Positions 1-9,203 are shown, numbered from the stretch's first letter. The stretch: 64,000 nucleotides of DNA from Desulfosoma caldarium (GCF_003751385.1 NZ_RJVA01000009.1:372001-436000), one strand, 5' to 3'. The notes: generated from the sequence alone by a model not told the origin. Made by a program: numbers and translations.

Positions 1-332
1 TTTTGGAAAGCTACGGCCTGCACGTCGCCACAGCTTCAGATGGCGAATCGGCTTTGGAGCTTTTGAAAACCATGGATCCTAAGCCAGATGGCGTCATTTT
101 GGATTTAAACATGCCGGGCATGGGTGGCGCTCAATGCCTGTCGGAAATCCTTCAGCACTATCCCGAGCTTCCGGTCATCATTGCCACAGGATATCTGGAT
201 CCTAAAAAGCGTGAAGAACTCCTGAGCAAAGGAGCCACCGACTTCGTGGAAAAGCCTTTCCACTTTGAGAGAATTCTTCACACTTTGCAAAGATCGCGCA
301 TTTGCCGGCTTAGACCCCGGCGTGCCGACTGA
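1..332 (+). CDS. Receiver domain, C-terminal end of a truncated response-regulator or hybrid-kinase protein
   Basis: The reading frame is open to the left edge, so the start lies outside the window and the apparent TTG at base 3 is probably internal. The visible 109 residues are most of a CheY-like receiver: the phospho-acceptor Asp sits in VILDLNMPGMGG, the switch Thr in IIATGY and the conserved Lys in FVEKPF. The chain ends about 15 residues after the receiver with no output domain. It is therefore either a single-domain regulator or, more likely, the C-terminal receiver of a hybrid sensor kinase. It is convergent with rimI, with six bases between their stop codons. Confidence 0.85.
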   Translation, partial: LESYGLHVATASDGESALELLKTMDPKPDGVILDLNMPGMGGAQCLSEILQHYPELPVIIATGYLDPKKREELLSKGATDFVEKPFHFERILHTLQRSRICRLRPRRAD

Positions 333-338
333 TTTTTC

Positions 339-767
339 TTATGGCTCCAACTCTTTTTTCATGACCAAAAAGCTCGTGTCGTCCACATCGACGGTGACCA
401 TGCGCTGAATGCGAAAGCCGAATTTTTCATAGAGGTGCACGGCGCCGGCCGAAATGATTTTCACATCCAGGTCCACGTTCTTGATGCCACGCCGGTGAAA
501 CGCCTCCAAAGCCTCTCGAACGAGTTCGGAAGCGATGCCTCGGCCTCGAGCTTCCGGGTGCACGGCCACTTTAAGAATGGTTGCCTTGTAATCCTCGTCT
601 CGGCATGTGGCCGCGAGATAGCCTTGCACGCGTTGTCCGTCGTCGTAGACGAGAAAGAAATCTTTAAGCGCGTTTTCCAGGTAATAGGGCGTCCATGGGT
701 TGGGAAAGGACAAGCGTTCGATCTCGGCCACTCTTTCCAGATCATCGGCTTCGGCCTGTCGAACCAT
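339..767 (-). CDS. rimI: RimI-like GNAT N-acetyltransferase
   Basis: The 142-residue protein has the GNAT fold typical of RimI, which acetylates the N-terminal alanine of ribosomal protein S18. Visible are the N-terminal ERLSFPNPW segment, the acetyl-CoA loop in VHPEARGRGIAS and the C-terminal LYEKFGF motif, all characteristic of this family. I chose the ATG at 767, which follows GGGGAGC at good spacing; an upstream GTG at 809 would overlap the patatin gene and lacks a better ribosome site. It lies 29 bases behind the patatin-like gene and may be co-transcribed. Assignment to RimI rather than another GNAT is by motif recognition only. Confidence 0.82.
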   Translation of the reverse strand: MVRQAEADDLERVAEIERLSFPNPWTPYYLENALKDFFLVYDDGQRVQGYLAATCRDEDYKATILKVAVHPEARGRGIASELVREALEAFHRRGIKNVDLDVKIISAGAVHLYEKFGFRIQRMVTVDVDDTSFLVMKKELEP

Positions 768-796
768 GGCTTCGCTCCCCACGCCACAAGCCAAGC

Positions 797-1978
797 CTAT
801 GGCCTGCACACCAAAGTGTCCATGGGGCGGACGCAGTGGCGGATTTTTCCCGAAAGGACCTGTTCCATGAACTCATCGCCCAGACGGCGCGATTGTACAA
901 TCACTGTATCCCAAAAACGTCGGCGCTGGAAATCCTGCCCGGCAAAAATCCAAAAATCTTTCCGGTCCGGAATGCGCCCGTAAGGCAGGGAGTCGACGAA
1001 GCGGCGAGACGGCACCACCAGAAGCACCTCATCCACATGGCTCAAATTGGGCCGCCTCCCGGCAAAACGCTTATCAAACCAGCCGGGAACAAGCCGGTGC
1101 GTGTAATGGGGATAAAGAAAGATGCGGTCGGAATTCGGGCGCACCGGCACCGTGACATGGTAATCCGTAAGGCCTCCGTCCCAGTAAGCACCCGAAGGCG
1201 CTTCGGGAATGTTCATGATGGGTTCCATGAGCAGCGGAATGGACCCTGATGCCAGAAGGGCCGGAATGACGTTGCTGGCCCGCAAGGGCACGCGGCGAGC
1301 GGGCCAGGCGCCGTGATCCACATGACGAAGCAGATCGCCTTGGGTGTGCGCAAAGATGGTTCTTTCAAAGAACCCTTTCAGCCACTTTCGGCGCACCGCA
1401 TTGGCCGTGAAAGCCGCCGCAAGCCCCACGGCCACCCAAGGCGCGGCCTGCGTGTTCAAAAAGCCTCGTCCTCGAACGGCGACAATGTGCAAACGACGAA
1501 GCGGGTGGGTGGCCATGTGCTGAGCTTCCCGATCCCCGACAAAGGATCGCAGCACATTGCCCAGGACTTGGGACACTTCTTGAGGTGTCGGTGTCGAGCT
1601 GTAGCTCTGCTCTCGATACGCCGCCAGGAAACGGTCCAGCGCCGCCGCCGGGTCTTTTTGGCAATAGGCGGCAAACCGCCAGGCGCCGATACTGGCTCCC
1701 AAAAAATCCACAGGGGATTTGGCATTGGAAAGCCACTCTTGGCACAGCACGCGGTCCAGGCCGTATAGCACAAGCCATTTGGGCCCACCGGCCGCACCGA
1801 AAACCCCTTTGATCCGTTCCCATCGAAGCCCTTCGTCCCTCAGCCGATCCAAAATGCGCCGACCGGCGTAGAAATCCAGCCATGGCCCCATGATTTTTCC
1901 CGGCACCCCCTGCAAGGTTTTGCCCCAATGCGCCCCGTTGAACGATTTTCCCGCGAGCCGCCTCAGGGCTTTGCCCAC
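797..1978 (-). CDS. Patatin-like phospholipase family protein
   Basis: A 393-residue protein with the patatin Ser-Asp dyad: a glycine-rich oxyanion loop (GAAGGPKW, about residues 61-68), the nucleophile elbow GASIG with Ser96, and the DGG motif with Asp267. These features identify a lipid acyl hydrolase; the substrate cannot be told. There is no signal peptide, suggesting a cytoplasmic or membrane-associated enzyme. The start is a GTG preceded by GAAGGA. rimI follows 29 bases downstream, but the two functions are not obviously linked. Confidence 0.82.
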   Translation of the reverse strand: MGKALRRLAGKSFNGAHWGKTLQGVPGKIMGPWLDFYAGRRILDRLRDEGLRWERIKGVFGAAGGPKWLVLYGLDRVLCQEWLSNAKSPVDFLGASIGAWRFAAYCQKDPAAALDRFLAAYREQSYSSTPTPQEVSQVLGNVLRSFVGDREAQHMATHPLRRLHIVAVRGRGFLNTQAAPWVAVGLAAAFTANAVRRKWLKGFFERTIFAHTQGDLLRHVDHGAWPARRVPLRASNVIPALLASGSIPLLMEPIMNIPEAPSGAYWDGGLTDYHVTVPVRPNSDRIFLYPHYTHRLVPGWFDKRFAGRRPNLSHVDEVLLVVPSRRFVDSLPYGRIPDRKDFWIFAGQDFQRRRFWDTVIVQSRRLGDEFMEQVLSGKIRHCVRPMDTLVCRP

Positions 1979-2128
1979 ATGTCCTTCGACAGACCTTCAA
2001 TCATTGTGCTATTCGAAAGGGGCTGGACAGCATGATGCCATCTTTCGAACGCACCGACTTTACCACAAGGACCGGTTTTTTTCATGAGGCCTTCGGCTTG
2101 AAACAAAGCGTTGCACGGATGAAATTCC

Positions 2129-2923
2129 ATGCGAGTCCTGTCCATTGCGCCGACACCTACGGAAACCCTTGCCGCCCTCGGGGCCTTGGACCTTCTGATA
2201 GGCGTGTCCGAAGATTGCGATTTTCCAGAAGATGTGCGCCGCATGCCCACCTACGGCAGCTGGGCTTCTCCTGACTTGCACGCCATCTGTCGAGACCGAC
2301 CCGATCTCGTATGCACCTTCGGTCGGCATCAAGAGGAAATGGCGCTGTGGCTTCGGGATCGAGGCCTTTCGGTCTTCCACAGCGACCCGGCCACGGTGGA
2401 CGAGGCTCTGAGGGACATGGCCCGATTGGCCCAAGAGCTGAAAAGGCCTTTGAAGGGAACTGGGCTTGTGGAACGATTGAGCCGTCGTTTGTCGAAAATC
2501 GATGCGCAAACGGAGCGCATACCCCCCGACGCACGACCGAAAATCTTTCGCCTCATGCAATGGAACCCGCTCATCACCGTGGGGCCTGGAGCTTTTCAAT
2601 ACGATGTGATTGAGCGCGCAGGCGGCCGGAATTTTTTGGGCCGTGATGCCGATCCGTATGTCAAAGTGTCCCATGAAAAGGTGGTGGCCTGGAATCCCCA
2701 CATCGTCTTTTTGTGCGAGCCGAGCCTTGCCTTCCTTCTGCGGCAGGATAGCCGATGGTCCTCGTGCACCGCGGTGCGTGAAGGGTTCGTGCGGGTGTTT
2801 CCCTGCGGGTTGACCTGTCGAGCCGGACCACGCATTGTGGACATGACCGAGCAACTCCATCGCATGGTCTGGGATTGGTTTGACAGGAAGGGGGTCCCAT
2901 ACACAGAAGAAGGCGCTTTTTGA
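2129..2923 (+). CDS. BtuF-like (cobalamin/metal-chelate type) substrate-binding protein without signal peptide
   Basis: The 264-residue product resembles class III periplasmic binding proteins of the BtuF type: the N-terminal strand RVLSIAPTPTETLAALG, then DCDFPEDV, a mid-domain with LITVGPGAF and AGGRNF, and a C-terminal HIVFLCEPS segment. These proteins normally hand cobalamin or ferric siderophores to an ABC importer. Here there is no signal peptide or lipobox and no ABC permease or ATPase nearby, so it may act in the cytoplasm or be an orphan. A clearly related but decayed copy lies at about 8,655-9,030. The ribosome site in front of the ATG is weak (GGAT), so the exact start is uncertain. 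Confidence 0.72.
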   Translation: MRVLSIAPTPTETLAALGALDLLIGVSEDCDFPEDVRRMPTYGSWASPDLHAICRDRPDLVCTFGRHQEEMALWLRDRGLSVFHSDPATVDEALRDMARLAQELKRPLKGTGLVERLSRRLSKIDAQTERIPPDARPKIFRLMQWNPLITVGPGAFQYDVIERAGGRNFLGRDADPYVKVSHEKVVAWNPHIVFLCEPSLAFLLRQDSRWSSCTAVREGFVRVFPCGLTCRAGPRIVDMTEQLHRMVWDWFDRKGVPYTEEGAF

Positions 2924-3182
2924 TCATCTGGGACCATCGCCTGTCCCGGGAATGGAAGGCCGTCCGAAAACCACGGCAACCGACACACCCGAACACACGG
3001 AATGCCTAGGGGACCGGCCGTGGAAGTGGATTCGACGTCGTCCTGAAGGAGCGCCACGAGACGAGGCGCTTTTGCAGGTGGCGCCGATCCTTTCAGGGGC
3101 GTTTCTGAATACCCTTAGGGCAAATCTGTTCGAGAACGGGGGCTGGGCCCTTGTGGATGAAACAAGATCCGACCCCACGAGA

Positions 3183-4514
3183 TCAGCGTGTAAAGGCTAT
3201 GGCCATCCGGTCTGTAAAGGGTTTCCAAAGCCACGCAAAAAACGTGGTGGACGCTTTTTTAACGATCACCATCACCGGCATGCCCGGAATGATTTCTTTG
3301 CCCATGGCGGCAATCTTTTCCACCGTTTCCGGAGGAATGCTCACGCGGCACAAGTAATAAGGCACCCGATGCACCTCATCGTATTGCACATCAGGGGATA
3401 CGTAAAGCACCGTGCCATCAAAGGTGGGGCTCGTTTTGGGATTTATGGCCATAAACCGCAGGATCGCTTCCGAACCCACCTGGACGTCTTCAATGTCCTG
3501 CGTGCTCACTTTGGCCTCCACCACAAAACTGGCTCCCTTGGGCACAATCTGTAAGATGCCTTGCCCGGGGGAGATCACGGCGCCCACGCTACGAACCCGC
3601 AGGTTCATGACGATGCCTGCTTCCGGAGCCCGAATCTCCGTTTTTTCCAGATGGTCCTGGACGGCTGCAAACTGGTCCTGAAGCGCCATCAGTCGCTTGA
3701 CCACTTCCGCCAACTGGTCTTCCACTTCCCGAGCCTGCTCGCTTTCCAGAGCCTGCAAACGCGCCTCCGTCTCCCGCGCCGACGCTTCCATGCGCGCCCG
3801 ACTCGTGACCACTTCACTCAAGTTGGCCCGCACGGCTTCCAGAGACCTTTGGAGATCCAGCAGCCGGTTGCGGGGGTAATATCCGTCCTCGGCCAGAACG
3901 GAGACGGCCTGAATCTGTTCGCCAAGGAGCTCAGCCTGCCTTTCTAAGGCCCGTGCCTGCACCTTTAGGTTGGCTGCCGCCTCCCGATATCCCTCCAGAT
4001 TGCGCTGAAGCACCTGTTTTTCGTCGGCCCTTTTGGCCCGTCGCACGCGAAACAGTTCTTCTTGAGCCCTCATCACACCCCGAATAACGGGGTCGTGTTC
4101 CATACGCCGCACTTCTTCCGGATATTGGATGCGCTCTAACCCCGCTTTTTCCGCTTCCAGCCGGGCCCGTACGACCAGGGCCTGCAAGTATTCGCTGTAC
4201 ACTTGTGCGTATTGGGCTCGAGCCGTGGCATCTTCCAGCCGTATCAACACCTGCCCTTTGTCCACGGCATCTCCGTCCTGGACCAGAATGTCCTTGACGG
4301 TACCCCCGTACGGGTGCTGCACCACCTTGGTGAACGTGGCGGCGGTGACTTGCCCCATGGCCACCGCCCCCAATTGAATGGGTGCCAAAACGGCCCACAG
4401 GACAAAGGTGAGCCCAAAAAGAACCACGAAACCCAGACCCACCCGCACGGGTTTCCAGTAATCGGAAGCCACATCGCCCGACGTGGGCCCGGTCAGTTTA
4501 ATGCCCTCCTCCAT
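3183..4514 (-). CDS. Type I secretion membrane-fusion protein (HlyD/PrtE family)
   Basis: This 443-residue periplasmic adaptor links the inner-membrane ABC exporter to a TolC channel. One N-terminal membrane segment (about residues 27-47, GLGFVVLFGLTFVLWAVLAP) is followed by a biotinyl-lipoyl half-motif (HPYGGTVKDILVQDGD), a long helical hairpin region rich in Ala, Glu, Arg and Gln, and the second lipoyl half (IRAPEAGIVMNL). This is the usual HlyD architecture and length. The ATG follows GGGAGG and overlaps the end of the ABC gene by 17 bases. It is the last gene of the sapC-tolC-ABC-hlyD operon. Confidence 0.9.
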   Translation of the reverse strand: MEEGIKLTGPTSGDVASDYWKPVRVGLGFVVLFGLTFVLWAVLAPIQLGAVAMGQVTAATFTKVVQHPYGGTVKDILVQDGDAVDKGQVLIRLEDATARAQYAQVYSEYLQALVVRARLEAEKAGLERIQYPEEVRRMEHDPVIRGVMRAQEELFRVRRAKRADEKQVLQRNLEGYREAAANLKVQARALERQAELLGEQIQAVSVLAEDGYYPRNRLLDLQRSLEAVRANLSEVVTSRARMEASARETEARLQALESEQAREVEDQLAEVVKRLMALQDQFAAVQDHLEKTEIRAPEAGIVMNLRVRSVGAVISPGQGILQIVPKGASFVVEAKVSTQDIEDVQVGSEAILRFMAINPKTSPTFDGTVLYVSPDVQYDEVHRVPYYLCRVSIPPETVEKIAAMGKEIIPGMPVMVIVKKASTTFFAWLWKPFTDRMAIAFTR

Positions 4515-6255
4515 GTTTTACCTCCCTCAGGCGTCCCGCCTCCTTGGCCCGTTCCCGCAGCATGGCAAACACTTCTTCGCGGCTGCCGAACATTTGCACC
4601 ATGCCGTTGGCCAGCACCAGAATCTTGTCCACCAGGGACAGAATGTTGGTCTTGTGGGTGATGACAAACACCGTCGTGCCTCGAGCCTTCATGTCCCTGA
4701 TGGCCGTCATGAGCGCCGCCTCGCCCGATTCGTCCAAATTGGAATTGGGTTCGTCCAGGACCACCAGCACAGGATCGCCGTACAGAGCCCGCGCCAGGGC
4801 GATACGCTGGCGCTGCCCTCCAGACAAGAAAGCCCCGCCCTCACCAATGGGTGTTTCATAGCCTTGCGGCATCTGCAAAATCATGTCGTGCACCCCGGCT
4901 TTCTGAGCGGCCGCCACAATTTTTTCTCCGTCCAGTTCCCCGTAGCGCGCAATGTTCTGGGCCACCGTACCGCCGAACAATTCAATGTCTTGCGGCACAT
5001 ACCCGATGTAGCCTCCCAGGGACGATCGGTTGTAGTGGTCCAGACGCGCTCCGTCCAAGCGCACCTCCCCGGCCGCCGGCCGCATGACCCCTACCAAGTG
5101 TTTGGCCAACGTCGATTTGCCGGCCGCCGTCGGACCGATAATGCCCACCACCTCCCCCGGGGCCACGGAAAAGGTGATCCCTCGAAGCACCTGCACCTGG
5201 GTGTTGGGCGGCACCGCCACGAGCCCTTCCACTTTCACGGCCCCTTTCGGTGGTGGCAAGGGCAAACGCAAAGGGTGCGATGGAAAATCTGCCAGGAGAT
5301 CGTTTAAACGCCGATAGGACTGACGCACGGAAACCAAATGCCTCCACGCGCCCACAGCGATGTCTACCGGCGACATCATGCGGCCCATGAGAATACTGCC
5401 CATGATCATCTGCCCTGCAGTGATTTGGTTCTGGAGCACGTAGTAGGCGCCGACACCCAAAACCAAAGACTGGGAGGTGATACGCACAGCTTTGGACACG
5501 GCCTGCAATGTCGCGGCACGCCGACTGGCTTCCGTTTGCAACGCCAACATCTTTCCGTAAGACTCAAACCAATGCGCGCGCACGGCGTCCCGCATGCCCA
5601 TGGCCTCAATCACCTCGGCATTGCGCAAATTCGCCTGCGCAAAGCCAATAGCCTTCTGATAGTGCCGGTTGGATTCCTCGAGAGGGCCACGGGTCATTTT
5701 TTCCGACAAAACCGCGACCACCAAGATGACCCCCATACACACCAAAGCATAGACCGCGATCATGGGATGGATTAGATAAATGACCGCCAGATACAGGGGA
5801 ACCCACGGAGTGTCCAACACCGCAAAAAGACCCCTTCCCGTTAGAAACTGCCGTAAATTGGTCAGGTCCCCAAAAGCCTGGGACGCTCCCGTGGATCGGC
5901 TCATGAGCACACTGTCCACCACTGCATCAAAGAGGCGGCCTCGCAGCTTGTTATCAAAGTCATTGGACAAGCGCACGAGAATTTGGGAGCGCACCCAGTC
6001 AAAACAGCCGATGTACACGTACATGAGCACGGCAATGATGGTGAGCATGGAGAGGGTGACTAAGCTGTGCCCCGTCAGGACCGTGTCATAGATTTGAAAC
6101 ATGTACAGGGCCGGCACAATGGACAGCACGGTGAGGAAAAACGAAAAGATAAACAAAAACACCAGCAATCGCCGATAGGATCCCAGAATGCGGCGAACTT
6201 CCCCAGGATCCTTTAGGACATGGCGCCTTAGAAATCGTTGCAAAAGGGGATTCAT
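4498..6255 (-). CDS. Type I secretion ABC transporter, fused permease and ATPase (PrtD family)
   Basis: 585 residues. The N-terminal half carries about six membrane segments and no C39 peptidase domain; the C-terminal half is an ABC ATPase with Walker A (GPTAAGKST), the signature LSGGQRQRIALARAL and Walker B (VLVVLDEP). PrtD-family exporters move proteins with uncleaved C-terminal signals. I chose the ATG at 6255, which overlaps the TolC stop as ATGA and follows an AGGAA site; an ORF start 21 bases upstream lies inside tolC. No obvious secreted substrate gene sits in the window. Confidence 0.92.
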   Translation of the reverse strand: MNPLLQRFLRRHVLKDPGEVRRILGSYRRLLVFLFIFSFFLTVLSIVPALYMFQIYDTVLTGHSLVTLSMLTIIAVLMYVYIGCFDWVRSQILVRLSNDFDNKLRGRLFDAVVDSVLMSRSTGASQAFGDLTNLRQFLTGRGLFAVLDTPWVPLYLAVIYLIHPMIAVYALVCMGVILVVAVLSEKMTRGPLEESNRHYQKAIGFAQANLRNAEVIEAMGMRDAVRAHWFESYGKMLALQTEASRRAATLQAVSKAVRITSQSLVLGVGAYYVLQNQITAGQMIMGSILMGRMMSPVDIAVGAWRHLVSVRQSYRRLNDLLADFPSHPLRLPLPPPKGAVKVEGLVAVPPNTQVQVLRGITFSVAPGEVVGIIGPTAAGKSTLAKHLVGVMRPAAGEVRLDGARLDHYNRSSLGGYIGYVPQDIELFGGTVAQNIARYGELDGEKIVAAAQKAGVHDMILQMPQGYETPIGEGGAFLSGGQRQRIALARALYGDPVLVVLDEPNSNLDESGEAALMTAIRDMKARGTTVFVITHKTNILSLVDKILVLANGMVQMFGSREEVFAMLRERAKEAGRLREVKHGGGH

Positions 6256-7592
6256 GGCATGTTCCTTTCCAGCCATTCATCGATGGTTGTGAGCAGAGAT
6301 TCATCCAGGATGCCCGCATGGAAGTGTAAAGCCACCAAGTTGAGCACGTATTCGTGACGGGCACGCACAAGATCCGCTTTGGCCTTGTAGAGGCGGCTCT
6401 GGGCGTTGAGCACATCCACGATGGAACGCAATCCCGCCTCAAAGGCCTTGCGCGTGGAGGCCACCGCGGTTTCGTTGGCCCGCACGGCCTGATTCGAACT
6501 TTCTATCTTGGCCCGTGACGCCTCCAGGCCATAAAAGGCATCCAAAATCTTTTGTGTGACATCCGTTTCCGCACGACGATAGTCCTCTTCGCTCTGATTT
6601 CGCCGCTCCACAGCCTCGCGCGTTTTTGCTGTCGCGTAGCCCCCGGAAAAGACGGGCACGGTGAGCTGCACTCCCAGGGCGTACCACTCCGTGGCCTGGG
6701 ACCGAATGTAGTCGCTGATTGTGTTACGCCGCGCATAGGATCCCTGAAAATCCAGGGTGGGCAAATGGAGGCTTCGAGCTTTAAGGATGTCGTCTTCGGC
6801 TACTTCGACACCCAAACGATAGTACTTCAAAAAAGGACTGTGGGTCCGGGCCGTGTTCAACCAGGCCTCCACCGATGTCGGATCGGGCGGCGACGGCTTC
6901 CAGCGTGGCCCTAGGCGAAAAAGGGAGCCTGAAGGACGGCCGATAAGCGCCTCCAAGGTGTTTCGCGAAAGGGTCACAAGCTTTTCCGCATCCACCCTTT
7001 GGTAGCGAATGTCCGCTTGCCGGGCTTCCGCGTCGTGAACATCGGTCAATGACGCTTCCCCCGATTGAAAATACCGGCGGGCCATGAGCACCTGTTCGGC
7101 CGCCGTTTTTTCCTCATCCCGCACCACGCGCAGGTGTTCTTCCGCATAAACAGCATTAAGGTACGCCGAGGCCACGCGGTAGAGCAGGTTGCGCACCGTT
7201 TCGTCATAGCGCGCCCGGCCCGCTTCCACCCGCTTTTGACTTTGCACATAGCCTACATGGGCCCCCACATTGAACAAGGGTTGGCGAAGGCTTATCCCCT
7301 CCGATTCCGACCAGTAACCCTGGTAGGTCGGCGGCGCCTGAACAAAAGAAATGTTCGTCAAGCTTAGTGAGCCTTGGACCGTGGGCAACAGCCCGGAAAG
7401 GGCCTGGTCCGGAAGTGTTTGGATTGCCTGAAGTTCATGGTAAGCACCACGCACCGTGGGATCGTTTTCCTTGGCCAGCCGCACCGCCTCCATGAGGCCA
7501 AGTCCGGTGTCGCTGCCGAACGCATGGTTTGATGCGATGCCCATCACACTTAAGGCGATGACCATCATCACCCACCCACTCGTGCGGCCCAT
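6252..7592 (-). CDS. TolC-family outer-membrane channel of the type I secretion operon
   Basis: The 446-residue product has an N-terminal signal sequence (GWVMMVIALSVMG) and two repeated long helical stretches typical of TolC, with segments such as ENDPTVRGAYHELQA and NVGAHVGYVQSQKR. I place the start at the ATG at 7592 because CAGGAG lies at ideal distance; a GTG at 7637 overlaps the sapC stop but would put 15 residues in front of the signal peptide. The gene overlaps the ABC transporter by four bases, implying tight coupling. Confidence 0.88.
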   Translation of the reverse strand: MGRTSGWVMMVIALSVMGIASNHAFGSDTGLGLMEAVRLAKENDPTVRGAYHELQAIQTLPDQALSGLLPTVQGSLSLTNISFVQAPPTYQGYWSESEGISLRQPLFNVGAHVGYVQSQKRVEAGRARYDETVRNLLYRVASAYLNAVYAEEHLRVVRDEEKTAAEQVLMARRYFQSGEASLTDVHDAEARQADIRYQRVDAEKLVTLSRNTLEALIGRPSGSLFRLGPRWKPSPPDPTSVEAWLNTARTHSPFLKYYRLGVEVAEDDILKARSLHLPTLDFQGSYARRNTISDYIRSQATEWYALGVQLTVPVFSGGYATAKTREAVERRNQSEEDYRRAETDVTQKILDAFYGLEASRAKIESSNQAVRANETAVASTRKAFEAGLRSIVDVLNAQSRLYKAKADLVRARHEYVLNLVALHFHAGILDESLLTTIDEWLERNMP

Positions 7593-7633
7593 CAAAATGC
7601 TCCTGATTTTTCTCTTAGTTGTCACGTATGGCC

Positions 7634-8419
7634 TCACTCACCCAGAAAACTCAGATCCAGTTCTCCGGTGGGGGTTACGGGAGGTCCCTCCTCTTGCGGC
7701 GCCGTCTTTCCGCCCTCCTGCCCAAGGAGCCGTCCCAAAGTGCGCACATGCCACGCCGAAAACCGCTGAGCAAAAAAAACAGCGAGCGCTCCGGTGTCAC
7801 GAAGTTTCTGCAACGCGCCGCCGTCGGCCTGTTGCAGGGCTCCTTGATCCACTTGGTAAAGCCCCTCCACCTTGCGATCCCCATGCGGGGTTCGAACGGC
7901 AAGCGGCCACGGCACAATGAGTCCTGTCGCATCAAGCACAGCACAGGCCGCCGCCGTTCGGCGCTCATTATCGGCAAGGTGCCGCAGAAAGGAAAAAACC
8001 TCCTGAACCCAGGAAGCCGGTCCACCACCCTCATCAAACAACGGGAGACCCGAAGCCCCTTCCTGCAGCACTCCCGCCTCCTCATCGACGCACAAAACCC
8101 ATTGGTTGGACTCGGAAACCGGTGATAATCGAAAAGGATAGGCTCGAACCGCCGCCGGAATATACTCGGCACGCCATCGTCCGTGGTTCACATCGACAAA
8201 CAGGTTTCGGCCCGGCGCCAATCCCAGTAAAGCGCAGAGCCCAAAAGAGGCGTCTTCTCTTCGCACCAACACCAGCGGATAATGCGATACCACCCGACCC
8301 AGCTCGGCCAACACCACCGGCACCACGGTCCACGACTCCGCATGCTTGTAAGTGGATAGCGGCCGGTAGCGCAACCCGCCATGGCGTTCTCGTGAAATGG
8401 GAACCCATTGAGCCATCAT
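7634..8419 (-). CDS. SapC family protein
   Basis: The 261-residue protein begins with the SapC hallmark of WVPISRERHGGLRY, followed by a region with RYRPLSTYKHAESWTVVPV and a mid-part LGLAPGRNLFVDVNHGRW. SapC was first seen beside the S-layer secretion genes sapDEF of Campylobacter fetus; its biochemical role is unknown. Here too it heads a type I secretion operon, which supports the family call and suggests the exporter handles a surface-layer or RTX-like protein. GGAGG precedes the first ATG by five bases. No signal peptide is seen. Confidence 0.82.
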   Translation of the reverse strand: MMAQWVPISRERHGGLRYRPLSTYKHAESWTVVPVVLAELGRVVSHYPLVLVRREDASFGLCALLGLAPGRNLFVDVNHGRWRAEYIPAAVRAYPFRLSPVSESNQWVLCVDEEAGVLQEGASGLPLFDEGGGPASWVQEVFSFLRHLADNERRTAAACAVLDATGLIVPWPLAVRTPHGDRKVEGLYQVDQGALQQADGGALQKLRDTGALAVFFAQRFSAWHVRTLGRLLGQEGGKTAPQEEGPPVTPTGELDLSFLGE

Positions 8420-8654
8420 CGTTACCTCCGACGGCTTTCTACCCCTTATCCGTCCACTTTGTCTACAGGTTGTTTAGAGCGTGCGCGGTCCGATTCCGAA
8501 GCATCTCGGCCCAGGTTTAAATCACCACGACCTAAACAGCCGCCCTTGGAATCCACAGGAATAGCCTTTTAATAGCAGGGCTTGGAACAGAACCGATTTC
8601 TTCAGCCCTTATGAATCATCGCCAAACGTCACGCCTCGGCGTGAAAACCCTCGA

Positions 8655-9030
8655 GGGCGAAAATTTCTTTCCACCTTGAAGGGGCCGCATGCCCTTCTTG
8701 CAGCAAAACCCACTCGTTACCGTCGGGCCTTAAGCTTTCCAAGGCGATGCGATCCAGCGCGCAGGCGGGCGGAATTTTTTCGCCCGTGAAGCCGATTCGT
8801 ATGTCAAAGTGTCGCCCGAAAGGTGGTGGCCTGGAATTCCCAGATCGTCTTTCTGTGCGAGCCAAGCCTTGTCTTCCTCCTGCGGCAGGATGCCCGATGG
8901 TTCTCGTGTGCTGCCGTGCGTGAAGGGTGCGTGCGGGTGTTTCCCTTCGGGTTGACTTGTCGAGCCGGACCACGCATTGTGGACATGGCCGCGTAATGGC
9001 ATCGCATGGTCTCGAATGGGGGTGCCACGC
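8655..9030 (+). pseudogene. Decayed partial copy of the BtuF-like binding-protein gene
   Basis: This stretch aligns base by base with the last 370 or so bases of the intact gene at 2,129-2,923, with long near-identical runs, for example around 8,755-8,815 and 8,960-8,990. It carries three independent disabling changes relative to the intact copy: an in-frame TAA at 8,731-8,733 replacing a Gly codon, a one-base deletion at about 8,820, and a TAA at 8,994-8,996 replacing a Gln codon. The 5' two-thirds of the gene is missing or unrecognisable. The rest of the 784-base gap between sapC and the AOR gene shows no other gene. Confidence 0.85.
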
Positions 9031-9123
9031 CACAGCCGTCGGGTCCCGTGTTAGGAGCCGGTTCCATAAGGAACGCGGTGAAAGCGATGCACGGCGCAAG
9101 ATTTGACCAAGGCGTGCGCCGCT

Positions 9124-9152
9124 TTGACAAAATAAACGCTTAAGAGCATTTT
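9124..9152 (+). promoter_or_regulatory. Possible sigma-70-type promoter for the AOR gene
   Basis: TTGACA at 9,124-9,129 is a perfect -35 box. Seventeen bases later stands CATTTT (9,147-9,152), a weak -10 box. It lies about 50 bases upstream of the AOR start, just after the decayed BtuF copy. The weak -10 keeps confidence low. Confidence 0.35.
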
Positions 9153-9203
9153 CAAAGACGCTGCGACGCTCATGGGGCAACGTGGGACAAAAAAGGAGAG
9201 ACG

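Noticed and set aside
2880-3554. 224-codon forward frame running from the BtuF-like gene into the hlyD gene
   Set aside because: Most of it is antisense to hlyD or overlaps the upstream gene. The middle has some protein-like composition but no ribosome site or recognised family.
7880-7900. GGGGTTCGAAC resembling a tRNA T-loop
   Set aside because: It is inside the sapC coding sequence and no acceptor stem or anticodon arm can be built; the same holds for a similar string near 62,155 in the Lon gene.
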